Notes: generated by a model from the letters alone, not told the origin. Positions 53,841 to 63,075 are shown, counted from the first letter of the stretch. The stretch: 64,000 nucleotides of DNA from Streptomyces sp. AP-93 (GCF_022808175.1 NZ_JALGBX010000021.1:1-64000); one strand, 5' to 3'. Translations and numbers: made by a program.

Positions 53841-54347
53841 ATGACGACGACGTCCACCACCACGCCCGCGACGCCACCGCCGACACCCGCGACACCCACG
53901 ACGCCCACGGACGAACTCCTCCTCCCCGTCCCCGACGAGGACGGGGCCCCCTTCTGGGAGTACGCGGCCCAGGGCGAACTCCGCGTCCAGGCCTGCGCGG
54001 CGCCCACCTGCGGGAAACTGCGCTTCCCGCCCCGCCCCTGCTGCCCGCACTGCCGGTCCTTCGACTCCGAATGGCGCCTGATGAGCGGCCGGGGCCGGAT
54101 CTGGTCGTACGTACAGCCGCACCCGCCGCTGCTGCCCGCGTACGCCGTGCAGGCCCCGTACAACGTGATCCTCGTGGAGCTGGCCGACGCCCCGCAGATC
54201 CGCCTCGTCGGGAACCTCGTCACCTCCGCCGACGCCCCGCTGGACTCGATGGACCCGGCGCGGCTGCGCATCGGCGCGCGGGTCCAGGTGGTGTTCAGCG
54301 AGACCGGCGGGACGGCGGTGCCGCGCTGGGTGCTGGAGAAGTCATGA
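53841..54347 (+). CDS. Zn-ribbon OB-fold (DUF35) protein
   Basis: A 168-residue protein with a Thr/Pro-rich lead (1-25), a rubredoxin-like zinc ribbon (CAAPTCGKL and CCPHC) and an OB fold. DUF35 proteins bind acyl-CoA and act as partners to thiolases or acyl-CoA dehydrogenases. Following the thiolase by 24 nt, it likely forms the Ltp-DUF35 complex. Its stop overlaps the crotonase start (ATGA). Confidence 0.85.
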   Translation: MTTTSTTTPATPPPTPATPTTPTDELLLPVPDEDGAPFWEYAAQGELRVQACAAPTCGKLRFPPRPCCPHCRSFDSEWRLMSGRGRIWSYVQPHPPLLPAYAVQAPYNVILVELADAPQIRLVGNLVTSADAPLDSMDPARLRIGARVQVVFSETGGTAVPRWVLEKS

Positions 54348-55141
54348 CGGCCGACCGGGCACCGGGACTGCGGGTGGAGCGGGACAAGACCACCGGGGTC
54401 GCGGTCGTCACCCTGGACCGGGAGCGCAAGCACAACGCGATCGACCTGGCGACGGCGGCCGAACTGGCCCGGGTGTGGCGGGAGTTGCGCTACGAGGACG
54501 AGGTACGGGCGATCGTGCTGACGGGCGCCGGGCAGGCGGCCTTCTGCACGGGCATCGACCGGGGCGTGGAGGTGCCGCAGCCCTCCTCGCCGTACTCGGT
54601 GGACGACCCGCTCGTCGCCATCGGGCCGAAGGCCAACGACCTGTGGAAGCCGGTGGTCGCCGCCGTCAACGGCATGGCCTGCGGCGGGGCGTTCTACCTG
54701 CTGGGCGAATCGGAGTTCATCATCTCCTCCGCCTCCGCGACCTACTTCGACCCGCACACCAGCTACGGAATGGTCAGCGCCTACGAGGCGATCTACATGG
54801 CGCAGCGCATGCCCTTCGGCGAGGCCGCCCGGATGTCCCTGATGGGCACGGCGGAACGCCTCTCCGCGCGGCGGGCGTACGAGATCGGCCTGGTCTCGGA
54901 GCTGGCGGAGCCCGAGGCGCTGCTCCCGGCGGCCCTGCGGGCGGCCGAGACGCTGGCCGGCTTCCCGTCGGAGGCCGTGCAGGGCACCGTACGGTCCCTG
55001 TGGGCGGCGAAGCAGGCCACCCTGGCGCAGGCGCTGGCGCAGGCTCCGGGGCTGGTGGCACTGGGGAACCTGCCGCCCGAGCGGCAGGCGGAACTGTTCG
55101 CCGGGCGGCGCGGGGCGGGACCGGAGCCCCGGATCCGCTGA
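54344..55141 (+). CDS. Enoyl-CoA hydratase/isomerase family protein
   Basis: A 265-residue crotonase with NAIDLATAAEL, the oxyanion segments QAAFCTGIDRGVEV and NGMACGGAFYLLG, and DPHTSYGMVSAYEA, in which the usual catalytic Glu position is replaced by a Met/Val/Ser stretch. It is the last gene of the thiolase operon and should hydrate or hydrolyse a CoA-bound intermediate, as EchA-type enzymes do in steroid ring breakdown. Confidence 0.86.
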   Translation: MTADRAPGLRVERDKTTGVAVVTLDRERKHNAIDLATAAELARVWRELRYEDEVRAIVLTGAGQAAFCTGIDRGVEVPQPSSPYSVDDPLVAIGPKANDLWKPVVAAVNGMACGGAFYLLGESEFIISSASATYFDPHTSYGMVSAYEAIYMAQRMPFGEAARMSLMGTAERLSARRAYEIGLVSELAEPEALLPAALRAAETLAGFPSEAVQGTVRSLWAAKQATLAQALAQAPGLVALGNLPPERQAELFAGRRGAGPEPRIR

Positions 55142-55155
55142 GGAGGGGCCGGCCG

Positions 55156-55182
55156 GGCGGGGGCCCTTCCCGGGCCCCCGCC
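55156..55182. terminator. Bidirectional terminator
   Basis: A perfect 11-bp G/C stem (55156-55166 with 55172-55182) and 5-nt loop between two convergent genes. Confidence 0.8.
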
Positions 55183-55186
55183 GCCC

Positions 55187-55777
55187 CTAGCGGGTCTTCT
55201 TCGTGGACCTGGGCTTCGGCTTGCTCGTGGTCTTCCCGCCCGTGCTGCCGCCGGTGGTGGAGGTCGACGTCGGGGTGGGCGAGGCGGTCGAGAGGGTCTG
55301 GACCGTGCCCACCGTGCAGCGCTGGACCTCGCCCGCCTTGGCCGGGCTCGTCATCGGCACGTCGACCCTTCGGCTCTCGCCCGCCTTGAGCGCGAGGTCC
55401 ACGGAGCCGGAGTCGACCCGGCCGGACGCGCCCTCGAAGGCCAGCGGGACGCGGAAGGTGTGCCCGGCCGCCGAGTGGGAGGTGACCTCGACGGTGGCCT
55501 TCACCCCGGACGGCCCGACGCAGCTGATGACCACGGCGTGCGCGAGCGGCCGGGACGGGGTGGCCGTGGCCGTGGTCGTGGAGCCACTACCGCTGCCGCT
55601 CCCGCCCGTGCTGCCGTAGCTCTTCGTCTTCGACTTGCTCTTGGAGCTGGAGCACCCGCCCCCGCTGCTCTTGCCCTTGCTCTTGCCGCTGCCGCCCGTC
55701 GACGAGAACCCGGTCAGCGCGAGCACCACGCCCACCAGTACCGCCGTGAGCCTGACCCGCCGCCCGGTGACCACCAT
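55187..55777 (-). CDS. Secreted Ser/Lys/Gly-rich protein
   Basis: A 196-residue protein: signal-anchor (5-25), a linker of Lys-Ser and Gly-Ser repeats, a compact domain (about 80-155) and a Thr/Pro/Lys tail. One cysteine lies in ISCVGPSG and one in VQRCTV, likely forming a disulfide in a beta-sandwich domain. No known family was recognised. ATG 55777 follows GGGAGGGG. Confidence 0.65.
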   Translation of the reverse strand: MVVTGRRVRLTAVLVGVVLALTGFSSTGGSGKSKGKSSGGGCSSSKSKSKTKSYGSTGGSGSGSGSTTTATATPSRPLAHAVVISCVGPSGVKATVEVTSHSAAGHTFRVPLAFEGASGRVDSGSVDLALKAGESRRVDVPMTSPAKAGEVQRCTVGTVQTLSTASPTPTSTSTTGGSTGGKTTSKPKPRSTKKTR

Positions 55778-55937
55778 GACCTGCACCCCTCCCCGTCGAA
55801 CAACCCGCGGCACGCTATCAGGAGGCCCGAGGCGCTCCCCTCGTAGGACTCCGGGGGCGGGACTCCGCGTGCGGGACTCCGGGGGCGGGCGTAGCGTCGG
55901 GATCGAGATCCAGACCCACTCCCCCGGAGGGCCGGGC

Positions 55938-56474
55938 ATGATCCGCAACGTACTCGGCTCGATCCTGGGTCTGATCGGAGCGACGGCCGCCGTCTGGAGC
56001 CCCTTCCGTGCCTGGTACGACGGCCGTCACGGACGCGACTACCGCATCCAGGAGCTCTTCACCGGCGCCGGGATCACCGACACCAAGGCAGCCCTGCTGG
56101 GCTCCCTCCTGCTGCCGTTCCTCTTCGCCGCCCTGCTCGCGCTGGTCGCGATCGTGCTGCGCTCCCGGCTGCTCATGGCCTTGTCCGGCGTCGTCGTCCT
56201 CGGCTTCGCCGTGCTCTGGATGGTCCGCCAGGGCCAGGCCGCGGGCAGCCTGTCCGTCGGCGGCGACGGCACGGGGCTCGGTGACGGCCTCGCCAACGCC
56301 TTCGGCGCGGGCGCCCTGCTCATCCTCGCGGCGGCCGTGATGAGCGGTCGGCCCCGCCGCCGCGACCGGCTCGCTCCGGAGCCGCAGCCGGACCCGGCAC
56401 CGGCACCCGTCGAGGACCCGGCCCACCCCCCGGCCCCGTCGCCCTGGCCGCCCCCACCGCAGGACCACATGTAG
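55938..56474 (+). CDS. Membrane protein of unknown function
   Basis: A 178-residue protein with four predicted helices: 5-22, 55-75, 82-95 and 119-137, and a Pro-rich C-terminal tail (140-178). CGGAGG lies 7 nt before ATG 55938. Similar small membrane proteins are common in Streptomyces. No catalytic motif is evident. Confidence 0.7.
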   Translation: MIRNVLGSILGLIGATAAVWSPFRAWYDGRHGRDYRIQELFTGAGITDTKAALLGSLLLPFLFAALLALVAIVLRSRLLMALSGVVVLGFAVLWMVRQGQAAGSLSVGGDGTGLGDGLANAFGAGALLILAAAVMSGRPRRRDRLAPEPQPDPAPAPVEDPAHPPAPSPWPPPPQDHM

Positions 56475-56478
56475 CCCG

Positions 56479-56703
56479 TCACGGTCCCCGGCTCGCGCGC
56501 TGGAAGCCTGTCACGAGGCGGCGATAGCCGGTGTGTCCCGTACGGCAGGCATGGCGCAGGCACCACACTCCTGGCGTCTCTTCGTCGTCCGCCGGGCCGG
56601 AGCCGTCGAGGCACGACGTGCACTCGGCCTCGTACACGGGCCCGCTGCCCGTACGGTCGGTGGCCAGCGACCAGTCCGACGGGCTCACCACCCGCTCCGT
56701 CAC
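56479..56703 (-). CDS. Cys-containing small protein (DUF7848-like)
   Basis: A 74-residue protein starting GTG 56703, overlapping the HATPase gene by GTGA. It has CTSCLDG and WCLRHACRTGHTGYRR, a likely zinc-binding set of four cysteines and two histidines. Small proteins like this occur with HATPase/XRE pairs in Streptomyces. Confidence 0.7.
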   Translation of the reverse strand: MTERVVSPSDWSLATDRTGSGPVYEAECTSCLDGSGPADDEETPGVWCLRHACRTGHTGYRRLVTGFQRASRGP

Positions 56704-57143
56704 GCCCCCACCCCCTTCACGGACAGCTCGGCCCAGATCCGCTTGCCCGGCCCGAGCCGCTCGCCCACGGCCCACCGGTCCGCGACCGCCGCGACGAGGA
56801 GCAGCCCGCGCCCGCCGTCCGCGCCCGGGTCCGGCACGCCGGGGTCCCGTACATCGGCCTCAGGCCACCCGACACACACGTCATGTACCTCGATCCGCAC
56901 CCCGTCGGGCAGCCGCACGTACCGGGTCTCGATCTCCCGGTCCCTGGGCGCGACGGCGTGCCGCACGGCATTGGTGACCAGCTCGGACACCACCAGCAGC
57001 GCATCCCCCTCCAGTTCGGCAAACCCCCAGTCGACCAGGGCTTTACGCAACTCCGCCCGCGCGAGCGGCACACACCGCGTCTCCCGCCGCCACCGACGGA
57101 CGACCTCGACTCCGCCTGCCGGTAGACCGATAAAATGCCCCAT
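56700..57143 (-). CDS. HATPase_c_2 anti-sigma-factor-like ATP-binding protein
   Basis: A 147-residue GHKL-fold protein with the N-box LLVVSELVTNAVRHA (around 53-68), the G1-type VHDVCVGWPEADVRD and the G2 box DGGRGLLLVAAVADRWAV. It is typical of the many RsbW/anti-sigma-like ATPases of Streptomyces, which bind sigma factors or regulators. It is divergent to the XRE-TPR regulator at 57330. Confidence 0.85.
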   Translation of the reverse strand: MGHFIGLPAGGVEVVRRWRRETRCVPLARAELRKALVDWGFAELEGDALLVVSELVTNAVRHAVAPRDREIETRYVRLPDGVRIEVHDVCVGWPEADVRDPGVPDPGADGGRGLLLVAAVADRWAVGERLGPGKRIWAELSVKGVGA

Positions 57144-57329
57144 GCTGACGCTCCTTCGAAGCGTTGGCCACGCCCCCGGACCGTTCCTGCGGTCGCGGGG
57201 GTCTGTCGTCCCCAACTCTCCAGCGGGGCAGCCGCACCGGCTTCCCACCCACAGCTGTCCCCCTGATGGGTAGCCTGCTGTGCAGACCTGGTCGACACAC
57301 TGTCACCAGTACGCGTGATGGGGCATCTC

Positions 57330-58655
57330 ATGACCGCACCGGAGTCTTCTGCTGCACTGCCACCCGAACTTCTCCACCATGCGGAGATACAAGCGGCAAT
57401 CGCATGCCACGACTTCGGCAGCGTCTTCCGAATCGCACGTGACCTGGCGGGAATCAGCTATTCAAAGATCGCCGCCGCGTGCGACATGAAGCCCGAGCGC
57501 GTTGGCCTGTTGGCGCGCGGCGAAGGAAGTGTCACCACCTTCGAGAAGATCGCGGCGATCTCCGACGGGTTGCGGATCCCCGGCCACCTTCTCGGCCTGG
57601 CTCCCCGATGGCGGGAAGCACACCAACCACTCAGCGCAGCCGCGCTCGCGATGGGTCCTGTGGGAAGCGGGGAGGAATCGGTGGAGCGCAGGGACTTCTT
57701 CAAGACAACTGTCCTGACCGGGTTGGCTGTAGCTCTGCCCGACCTTCAACCCATCGCCGGAAGAGGTCGCGTCTCAAGTGCTCTTCCCGAACAGCTGAGG
57801 GAACGCACAGCCCGCCTGCGCCGCCTGGACAACATCCTCGGAGGAGGGGACACCTTCCGGGTGTACGTGGGGGAATACCAGGCCACCAAGGGCCTCATCC
57901 GAGAGGCGAGCTACACCGAGCCCACGGGGCGAGCACTTCTTTCGGTGCTGGCTGAGCAGGCTCAACAGGCAGGCTGGGCAGCGTTCGACTGCGGCAAGCA
58001 GTCCGAGGCAACGAATCTGTACGAGATCAGCCACCAAGCCGCCACGGAGGCCGGCGACGGACCACTTGCAGGCAACGCTCTAGCGTTCCTCGCGTACCAG
58101 CGCGTCAACGGTGACCGGAAGGCCGGTCTGGAAATCGCCGTGCGCTCCTGCCAAGCCGCCGGGCCGGCCGCGCCTTCCAGCGTTCGTGCCTTGCTCCATG
58201 AGCGCCACGCGTGGGCGTGCTCCCTCGTCGGCGACAGCTCGGCGACTCAGGCGGCGCTCAGCGCGGCAGAGGCGGCTCTCCACGAGAGGGACGACACCCC
58301 TCAGCCGGATTGGGCCTCGTGGGTCGACCGGGTAGAGCTGATGATCATGACTGGTCGGTGCTGGACCGAACTCGGCCGACCGCTGAGAGCCGTACCGGTA
58401 CTGGAAAGTGCACTCGACCAGTTCGACGACAACAATGCCCGCGACAAGAGCCTGTACCTCACCTGGCTGGCGGAGGCATACCTGCAAGGGGGTGAGATCG
58501 AAGAAGCAGCGAGCGTCGTCCATCGCTCGCTGGACCTGGCGGCCGGTGTGGCGTCCGTACGCCCGCGGCAGCGCATCGCCCCGGCTCTCCACAGACTCGG
58601 TGACCACCGCTCGGCACCTGCGGTTGCCGCTGTGCTGGAGCGTTCGAGGGACTGA
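57330..58655 (+). CDS. XRE-family regulator with TPR-like C-terminal domain
   Basis: A 441-residue protein with an N-terminal Xre helix-turn-helix (about 35-75: FRIARDLAGISYSKIAAACDMKPERVGLLARG), a RRDFFK twin-Arg-like segment near 120, and TPR-like helices from about 160 to the end. ATG 57330 after GGGG is used. Proteins of this family in Streptomyces form pairs with HATPase proteins and affect development and antibiotic production. Divergent HATPase fits that arrangement. Confidence 0.82.
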   Translation: MTAPESSAALPPELLHHAEIQAAIACHDFGSVFRIARDLAGISYSKIAAACDMKPERVGLLARGEGSVTTFEKIAAISDGLRIPGHLLGLAPRWREAHQPLSAAALAMGPVGSGEESVERRDFFKTTVLTGLAVALPDLQPIAGRGRVSSALPEQLRERTARLRRLDNILGGGDTFRVYVGEYQATKGLIREASYTEPTGRALLSVLAEQAQQAGWAAFDCGKQSEATNLYEISHQAATEAGDGPLAGNALAFLAYQRVNGDRKAGLEIAVRSCQAAGPAAPSSVRALLHERHAWACSLVGDSSATQAALSAAEAALHERDDTPQPDWASWVDRVELMIMTGRCWTELGRPLRAVPVLESALDQFDDNNARDKSLYLTWLAEAYLQGGEIEEAASVVHRSLDLAAGVASVRPRQRIAPALHRLGDHRSAPAVAAVLERSRD

Positions 58656-58659
58656 CGTT

Positions 58660-58992
58660 TTAGTTCCCGTACTCAGGGGCTGCGTTCGTCGCGAGCCACC
58701 GCAGGTAGTCGGGCGCTCCCGCCACGATGGGGACGGCCGTGATCTCCGGGTTCTTCCACGGGTGGTGCTCGAGGAGATGGCGCTCCAGCTCCGCATATTG
58801 GTCTGCTCTGATCTTGAAGAGGAGCTGCCACTCCTCCCCCGTACCGAACTCACTCTCATGCCAAAAGGCCGAGAACACCGGGCCGACGACTTGGGCGCCG
58901 GCAGCTCGTCGGGCACGTACCGCCCCCCGGGCGAGCTCCTCGGCCGATTCGCGGTCCGCGGTCGCTGTCGACACCTGCAGGAAGTCAGCCAT
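58660..58992 (-). CDS. cutA: CutA-type divalent cation tolerance protein
   Basis: A 110-residue protein of the trimeric CutA1 family: VSTATADRESAEELAR, QLLFKIRADQYAELERHLLEHHPWKNPEITAVPIVAG. ATG 58992. It is thought to bind copper and other metals. Monocistronic. Confidence 0.85.
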   Translation of the reverse strand: MADFLQVSTATADRESAEELARGAVRARRAAGAQVVGPVFSAFWHESEFGTGEEWQLLFKIRADQYAELERHLLEHHPWKNPEITAVPIVAGAPDYLRWLATNAAPEYGN

Positions 58993-59030
58993 GGGTGCGA
59001 CCCTAGCCGAGCCACAGGTATGAGGTGCCT

Positions 59031-59110
59031 GACATGACGGCGGCCCCGTCCCCCCTGAGGGGGCGGGGCCGGCCAGTCGTTGCGGGCGGGGTGGGGATCA
59101 GGCCTCTACG
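59031..59110. repeat. 80-bp direct repeat, left copy
   Basis: The sequence is 79/80 identical to 59923-60002, offset 892 bp. It includes a hairpin (59042-59070) and the last 13 or so bases of the cyclophilin coding end. It borders the toxin-antitoxin pair on one side. Confidence 0.95.
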
Positions 59111-59112
59111 CG

Positions 59113-59448
59113 CTAAGCGGCGTGCGTGTCAGTGCCACGCAGGATGTACATGTCGTCTCCGAAAACGGCGGAGATCTGGAGATGGCCGCCAAGAGCCCGG
59201 ACATAACGGGCGATTGCTTCAACCGTGGAAACCTCACCACGCTCGATCTGCGAGACGCGGCTCTTGGTGATGCCCATCCGCTCGGCCACCTCCAATTGGG
59301 TCAGGCCAAGGCTGGTGCGGCGTTCGGCGAGCCTGTGGCCATCGATGTAGGCCTGGTTGCGCTTGCGCGCCTCGGTCACGCTCTCCTCGCCACCGGCATC
59401 TTCAACGATGCCGGACCTCACGTCACTCCACTTGGGAAAGTTCGTCAT
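59113..59448 (-). CDS. XRE-family antitoxin (HigA-like)
   Basis: A 111-residue protein with an Xre domain (about 52-90: TQLEVAERMGITKSRVSQIERG) and the tail YVRALGGHLQISAVFGDD shared with the antitoxin at 1573-1914. ATG 59448 overlaps the toxin stop (ATGA). It should bind toxin and repress the operon. Its end lies only two bases from the direct repeat. Confidence 0.87.
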   Translation of the reverse strand: MTNFPKWSDVRSGIVEDAGGEESVTEARKRNQAYIDGHRLAERRTSLGLTQLEVAERMGITKSRVSQIERGEVSTVEAIARYVRALGGHLQISAVFGDDMYILRGTDTHAA

Positions 59449-59816
59449 CGCTGCCCTTCCTCTTCTTCCCGTTCCTTCAGGTACTGGGCGTACAACTCCT
59501 CCGCCCGGGGCATGGCCCGCCGGTACCAACCGGACCAGTCCCCCGACTTGTCACCGCCCACCAGCAGGATCGCTGACCGCCACGGGTCGAACACGAAGAT
59601 GATCCGGACCTCTGAGCGGCCTGCCGACCCCGGCCGCAACTCCTTGAGGTTGTGGACCTGCGATCCTTCGAGCCGGTCGACCAACGGGCGCCCCAGCCCG
59701 GGCCCGCCCTCGGCGAGCCGGTCGATGGCATCGACGATCTGCGCCTTGGATGGCCCGTCCAGCGCGCGAAGCCAGACCAGGAACTCGTCGGTCACGCGGA
59801 TCTCCCACTCGTCCAC
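59445..59816 (-). CDS. HigB/RelE-like toxin
   Basis: A 123-residue protein of the Gp49/HigB-type RelE superfamily: VTDEFLVWLRALDGPSKAQIV, GLGRPLVDRLEGSQVHNLKELRPG and EVRIIFVFDPWRSAILLVGGDK. Such toxins cut translated mRNA at the ribosome. GTG 59816 is the start. It is the first gene of the operon with the antitoxin; the intact version of the broken toxin near 1347. Confidence 0.87.
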   Translation of the reverse strand: MDEWEIRVTDEFLVWLRALDGPSKAQIVDAIDRLAEGGPGLGRPLVDRLEGSQVHNLKELRPGSAGRSEVRIIFVFDPWRSAILLVGGDKSGDWSGWYRRAMPRAEELYAQYLKEREEEEGQR

Positions 59817-59922
59817 ACCGCGAGTGTAGCGAATCCTCTACCTTCGCCGCGAGGTGAACAGCCATGAGCACTCCGAGGGGCAGGGCATTGACGGATCCCG
59901 CCGATGCGGCGAGCGGCCCCCC

Positions 59923-60002
59923 GACATGACGGCGGCCCCGTCCCCCCTGAGGGGGCGGGGCCGGCCAGCCGTTGCGGGCGGGGTGGGGATCAGGCCTCTA
60001 CG
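59923..60002. repeat. 80-bp direct repeat, right copy (includes cyclophilin 3' end)
   Basis: Second copy of the repeat at 59031-59110, with one mismatch (C for T). It contains the cyclophilin stop and the terminator hairpin (59934-59962). In the left copy the match stops just inside the coding end. Confidence 0.95.
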
Positions 60003-60493
60003 ACGCCGGACGTCGCGATCTCGATCTTGCCGCGCGTGGAGCCCGAGGCGGTGCCGAGCTTCTCGATGCGGTCCACGATCTCCGTGCCCTCGACGACCTC
60101 GCCGAAGACGACGTGCTTGCCGTCGAGCCAGGAGGTGACGACGGTGGTGATGAAGAACTGCGAGCCGTTGGTGTTCTTGCCCGCGTTCGCCATCGACAGC
60201 AGGTACGGACGGTCGTGCTTCAGGGTGAAGTTCTCGTCGGCGAACTTCTCGCCGTAGATGCTCTTGCCGCCCGTGCCGTTGTGGTTGGTGAAGTCACCGC
60301 CCTGCAGCATGAACTGCGGGATGACGCGGTGGAAGCCGGAGCCGGCGTAGCCGAAGCCGTTCTGGCCCGTGCACAGCTCGCGGAAGTTCTGGGCGGTCTT
60401 CGGGACGGTCTCGTCGAAGAGGTTGAAGACGATGCGACCGGCGTCCTGGCCGTCGATCTTGATGTCGAAGAATACGTTGCTCATGGGGTCCAT
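59990..60493 (-). CDS. Peptidyl-prolyl cis-trans isomerase (cyclophilin)
   Basis: A 167-residue cyclophilin with FHRVIPQFMLQGGDF (catalytic Arg), SMANAGKNTNGSQFFIT and LDGKHVVFGEV motifs. GAGGAG lies 7 nt before ATG 60493; family members more often begin at the next ATG (60484, MSNVFFDI). It speeds proline isomerisation in the cytosol. Its 3' end lies inside the 80-bp repeat. Confidence 0.93.
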   Translation of the reverse strand: MDPMSNVFFDIKIDGQDAGRIVFNLFDETVPKTAQNFRELCTGQNGFGYAGSGFHRVIPQFMLQGGDFTNHNGTGGKSIYGEKFADENFTLKHDRPYLLSMANAGKNTNGSQFFITTVVTSWLDGKHVVFGEVVEGTEIVDRIEKLGTASGSTRGKIEIATSGVVEA

Positions 60494-60585
60494 CCTGTCA
60501 CTCCTCGTGCGGTGCGCGACCCCGAGGGGGCCGCGACCGGGCCCCCGGATGGCTCAGCCGCAGCTCAGGCGGCGGCCGAGCCGCG

Positions 60586-63075
60586 TCACCCGCCCGTACG
60601 GGTCCCCGTGCCCTTGGCGGCGTCCAGCGCGTAGACGCAGCGGTCCTTGCTGCACGCGTAGACCACGCCCGCCTCGGCCACCGGGGCCCCGGTGATCTCC
60701 CCGCCGGTGGCCAGTTTCCAGCGGAGCTGGCCACCCGCCGCGTCGAGGGTGTAGAGGCAGTGGTCGGCCGATCCGAAGTGGACCCGGCCGTCCGCGACCG
60801 CCGGGGAACCGGTGATCTCGCCGCCCGCCGCGAACCGCCACTTCGGGGTGCCGGTGACCGCGTCGAGCGTGTACACGGCGCTGCCCGCGGCCAGGTGGAC
60901 GTTGCCCGCGGCGACGAGGACCGCGTCGGCGGCCTGCCGGGGCTCCGTGGCGATGCGCCAGCGGTCCTTGCCGGTGGCCGCGTCCAGGGCGTAGACGGTG
61001 CCCAGGTAGTCCGCGAGGTAGACCCCGCCGCCCGTGACGGCCGCGCCGGGGGCGAAGGCCGGGGGCGCGAGGAACACGGCGGGCGCCTCGAAGTGCCAGC
61101 GCACCCGGCCCGAAGCCCGGTCGACGGAGATCACCCGGGTGCCCGCGGCGACGTAGACGTTGCCGTCGGGCGCGGGAGTGACCCGGACGGGCACGTTCCC
61201 GCAGGAAGCGGCGTCGCCGACCGGATACGACCAGGACTCGCGGCCGGAGCGGGCGTCCAGGGCGCGCAGCCGGGCGTCCTGCCACACGTAGACCGTGCCG
61301 TCGTGCAGCACGGGGGCCGCCTCGGCGGTCTCGAACTCGCTCTGCGCGCCGGTCAGTTCCCACAGCTTCTGCCCGCTGGACGACTCCCAGGCCTGTACGC
61401 CGCCTCCGCGCGTGGCGGTGACGACGGTGCCCCGGTCGGCGCGCAGGGCGTACACCCAGGCATCGGCGGACAGCCGCCACCGCTCGGAGCCGTCGGTGGC
61501 GTCCAGGGCGTAGAGGGAGGGGCCGTCGGAGGCGTGGATGCGCCCGTCGGAGACGGCCATGGACCAGGCCACGTCGCGGGTCTTGAACTGGCGGCGGCCG
61601 CTGGCCACGTCCAGGGCGTGCACCTCGAAGGAGGTGACGTAGAGCAGGTCGCCGGCGACGGTCGGGGTGCCCCAGACCTCGTTCGACATCCGGAACCGCC
61701 AGGGCCGCCAGCGGCCGCTGTCGGGTGCCGGGCCGGGGCTCGGTACGACGACCGAGGGCGCGGGGCCCGCCACCGGGGTGCCGGCGGGCGGCCGGATCCA
61801 GCCGGTCGCGGAGTCCGCGGCGGAGCCGGCGTGGGCGGCCGGCGCCGAGGCGGAGGCCTGCGGGCCCGGGCCGATCGGCACCGGAGAGCCGCCGAGCCGC
61901 ACGGGCTCGCCCGAGGGCGCCATCGGGGGGTGCTCGGGCCGCTGCGGGACGGCCTGGCCGGTCCGCGGGTCGGTCCAGGGGTCGGCTCCGCCGCGCTGTC
62001 GGCGGTGCGTGGCGGGACCGGACGCGGGACCGGACCCGGGACCGGGGGCGCGGCCGGAGGCACCACCGGACGCGCGGCCGGAGGCGGGACCGACGCTCTC
62101 GATGGGTGCGGAGACGCCCGCCCGGGGAAGCGCGGGCTTGGGCACGGCGGCCGCCGCGGCATGGGCAGCGGCCGCGGCGTTGCGGTGGCCGGCCCGCCGG
62201 GCCTCGATCATCGCGACGGCCCGCTCGGGCAGCCACGCCGAGGCAGTACCGCTCTCGTCGCCGCCCTCGAAGAGGTGCGGGGCGAGCTGCGCCTGCAGGT
62301 CGGCCGGGGTCGGCCGCTGCGTGGCGTCCATCTGCATGCAGGAGTCGATCAGCGGGCGGAGCTCGTCGGGGAGCCCCTCCAGGTTGGGGCCCTCGCGCAG
62401 CAGCATGAAGACCGTCTCCACCGGGTTCGCCCCGTGGTACGGCGGGTGCCCGGTGGCGGCGAAGACCAGCGTGGAGCCGAGCGAGAACACATCGCTGGCG
62501 CCCTTGACGCTGCGCGAGTCCTTGGCCTGCTCCGGCGACATGTACGCGGGGGTGCCGACGGCGACGTTCGTCATGGTCAGGCGGGTGTTGGAGACCCCGC
62601 TGGCGATGCCGAAGTCGATCACGCGCGGGCCGTCCTCGACGACGAGCACGTTGGAGGGCTTCAGGTCGCGGTGGACCAGGCCCGCCCCGTGGATGGACTG
62701 CAGCGCCTCGGCGATGCCGGCGGCGAGCCACCGTACGGCCTGCGCGGGCATGGGCCCGCACTCGTGGACGATCTCCTCCAGGGAGGGCGCCGGTACGTAC
62801 GCGGTGGCCAGCCACGGCACGGCCGCGCGCGGGTCGGCGTCGACGACGGCCGCGGTGTAGAAGCCGGACACGGCGCGCGCCGCCTCCACTTCACGGGTGA
62901 AGCGGACGCGGAAGAGCTGGTCCTCGGCGAGCTCGGTGCGCACCGTCTTGATCGCCACCCGGCGTCCGGACGCCGACCGGGCGAGATAGACCAGCCCCAT
63001 GCCGCCGGCGCCGAGCCGTCCCAGCACCTCGAAGGGGCCGATCCGTCTCGGGTCGTGCTGCGTCAGCTGCTCCAC
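60586..63075 (-). CDS. Ser/Thr protein kinase with PQQ-like beta-propeller
   Basis: An 829-residue protein. The N-terminal kinase domain (10-285) has the glycine loop GRLGAGGMGLVYLA, Lys43 (VAIKTV), catalytic HRDLKPSN (Asp137) and DFG154. A disordered Ala/Pro/Gly linker (about 300-450) leads to a PQQ-like propeller with repeats such as LYALDATDGSERWRLS and VYALDAATGKDRWRIA. No transmembrane helix is seen between the parts, unlike many actinobacterial kinases, so it is probably cytosolic. GTG 63075 is chosen because GGAGG lies 6 nt upstream. Confidence 0.87.
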   Translation of the reverse strand: MEQLTQHDPRRIGPFEVLGRLGAGGMGLVYLARSASGRRVAIKTVRTELAEDQLFRVRFTREVEAARAVSGFYTAAVVDADPRAAVPWLATAYVPAPSLEEIVHECGPMPAQAVRWLAAGIAEALQSIHGAGLVHRDLKPSNVLVVEDGPRVIDFGIASGVSNTRLTMTNVAVGTPAYMSPEQAKDSRSVKGASDVFSLGSTLVFAATGHPPYHGANPVETVFMLLREGPNLEGLPDELRPLIDSCMQMDATQRPTPADLQAQLAPHLFEGGDESGTASAWLPERAVAMIEARRAGHRNAAAAAHAAAAAVPKPALPRAGVSAPIESVGPASGRASGGASGRAPGPGSGPASGPATHRRQRGGADPWTDPRTGQAVPQRPEHPPMAPSGEPVRLGGSPVPIGPGPQASASAPAAHAGSAADSATGWIRPPAGTPVAGPAPSVVVPSPGPAPDSGRWRPWRFRMSNEVWGTPTVAGDLLYVTSFEVHALDVASGRRQFKTRDVAWSMAVSDGRIHASDGPSLYALDATDGSERWRLSADAWVYALRADRGTVVTATRGGGVQAWESSSGQKLWELTGAQSEFETAEAAPVLHDGTVYVWQDARLRALDARSGRESWSYPVGDAASCGNVPVRVTPAPDGNVYVAAGTRVISVDRASGRVRWHFEAPAVFLAPPAFAPGAAVTGGGVYLADYLGTVYALDAATGKDRWRIATEPRQAADAVLVAAGNVHLAAGSAVYTLDAVTGTPKWRFAAGGEITGSPAVADGRVHFGSADHCLYTLDAAGGQLRWKLATGGEITGAPVAEAGVVYACSKDRCVYALDAAKGTGTRTGG

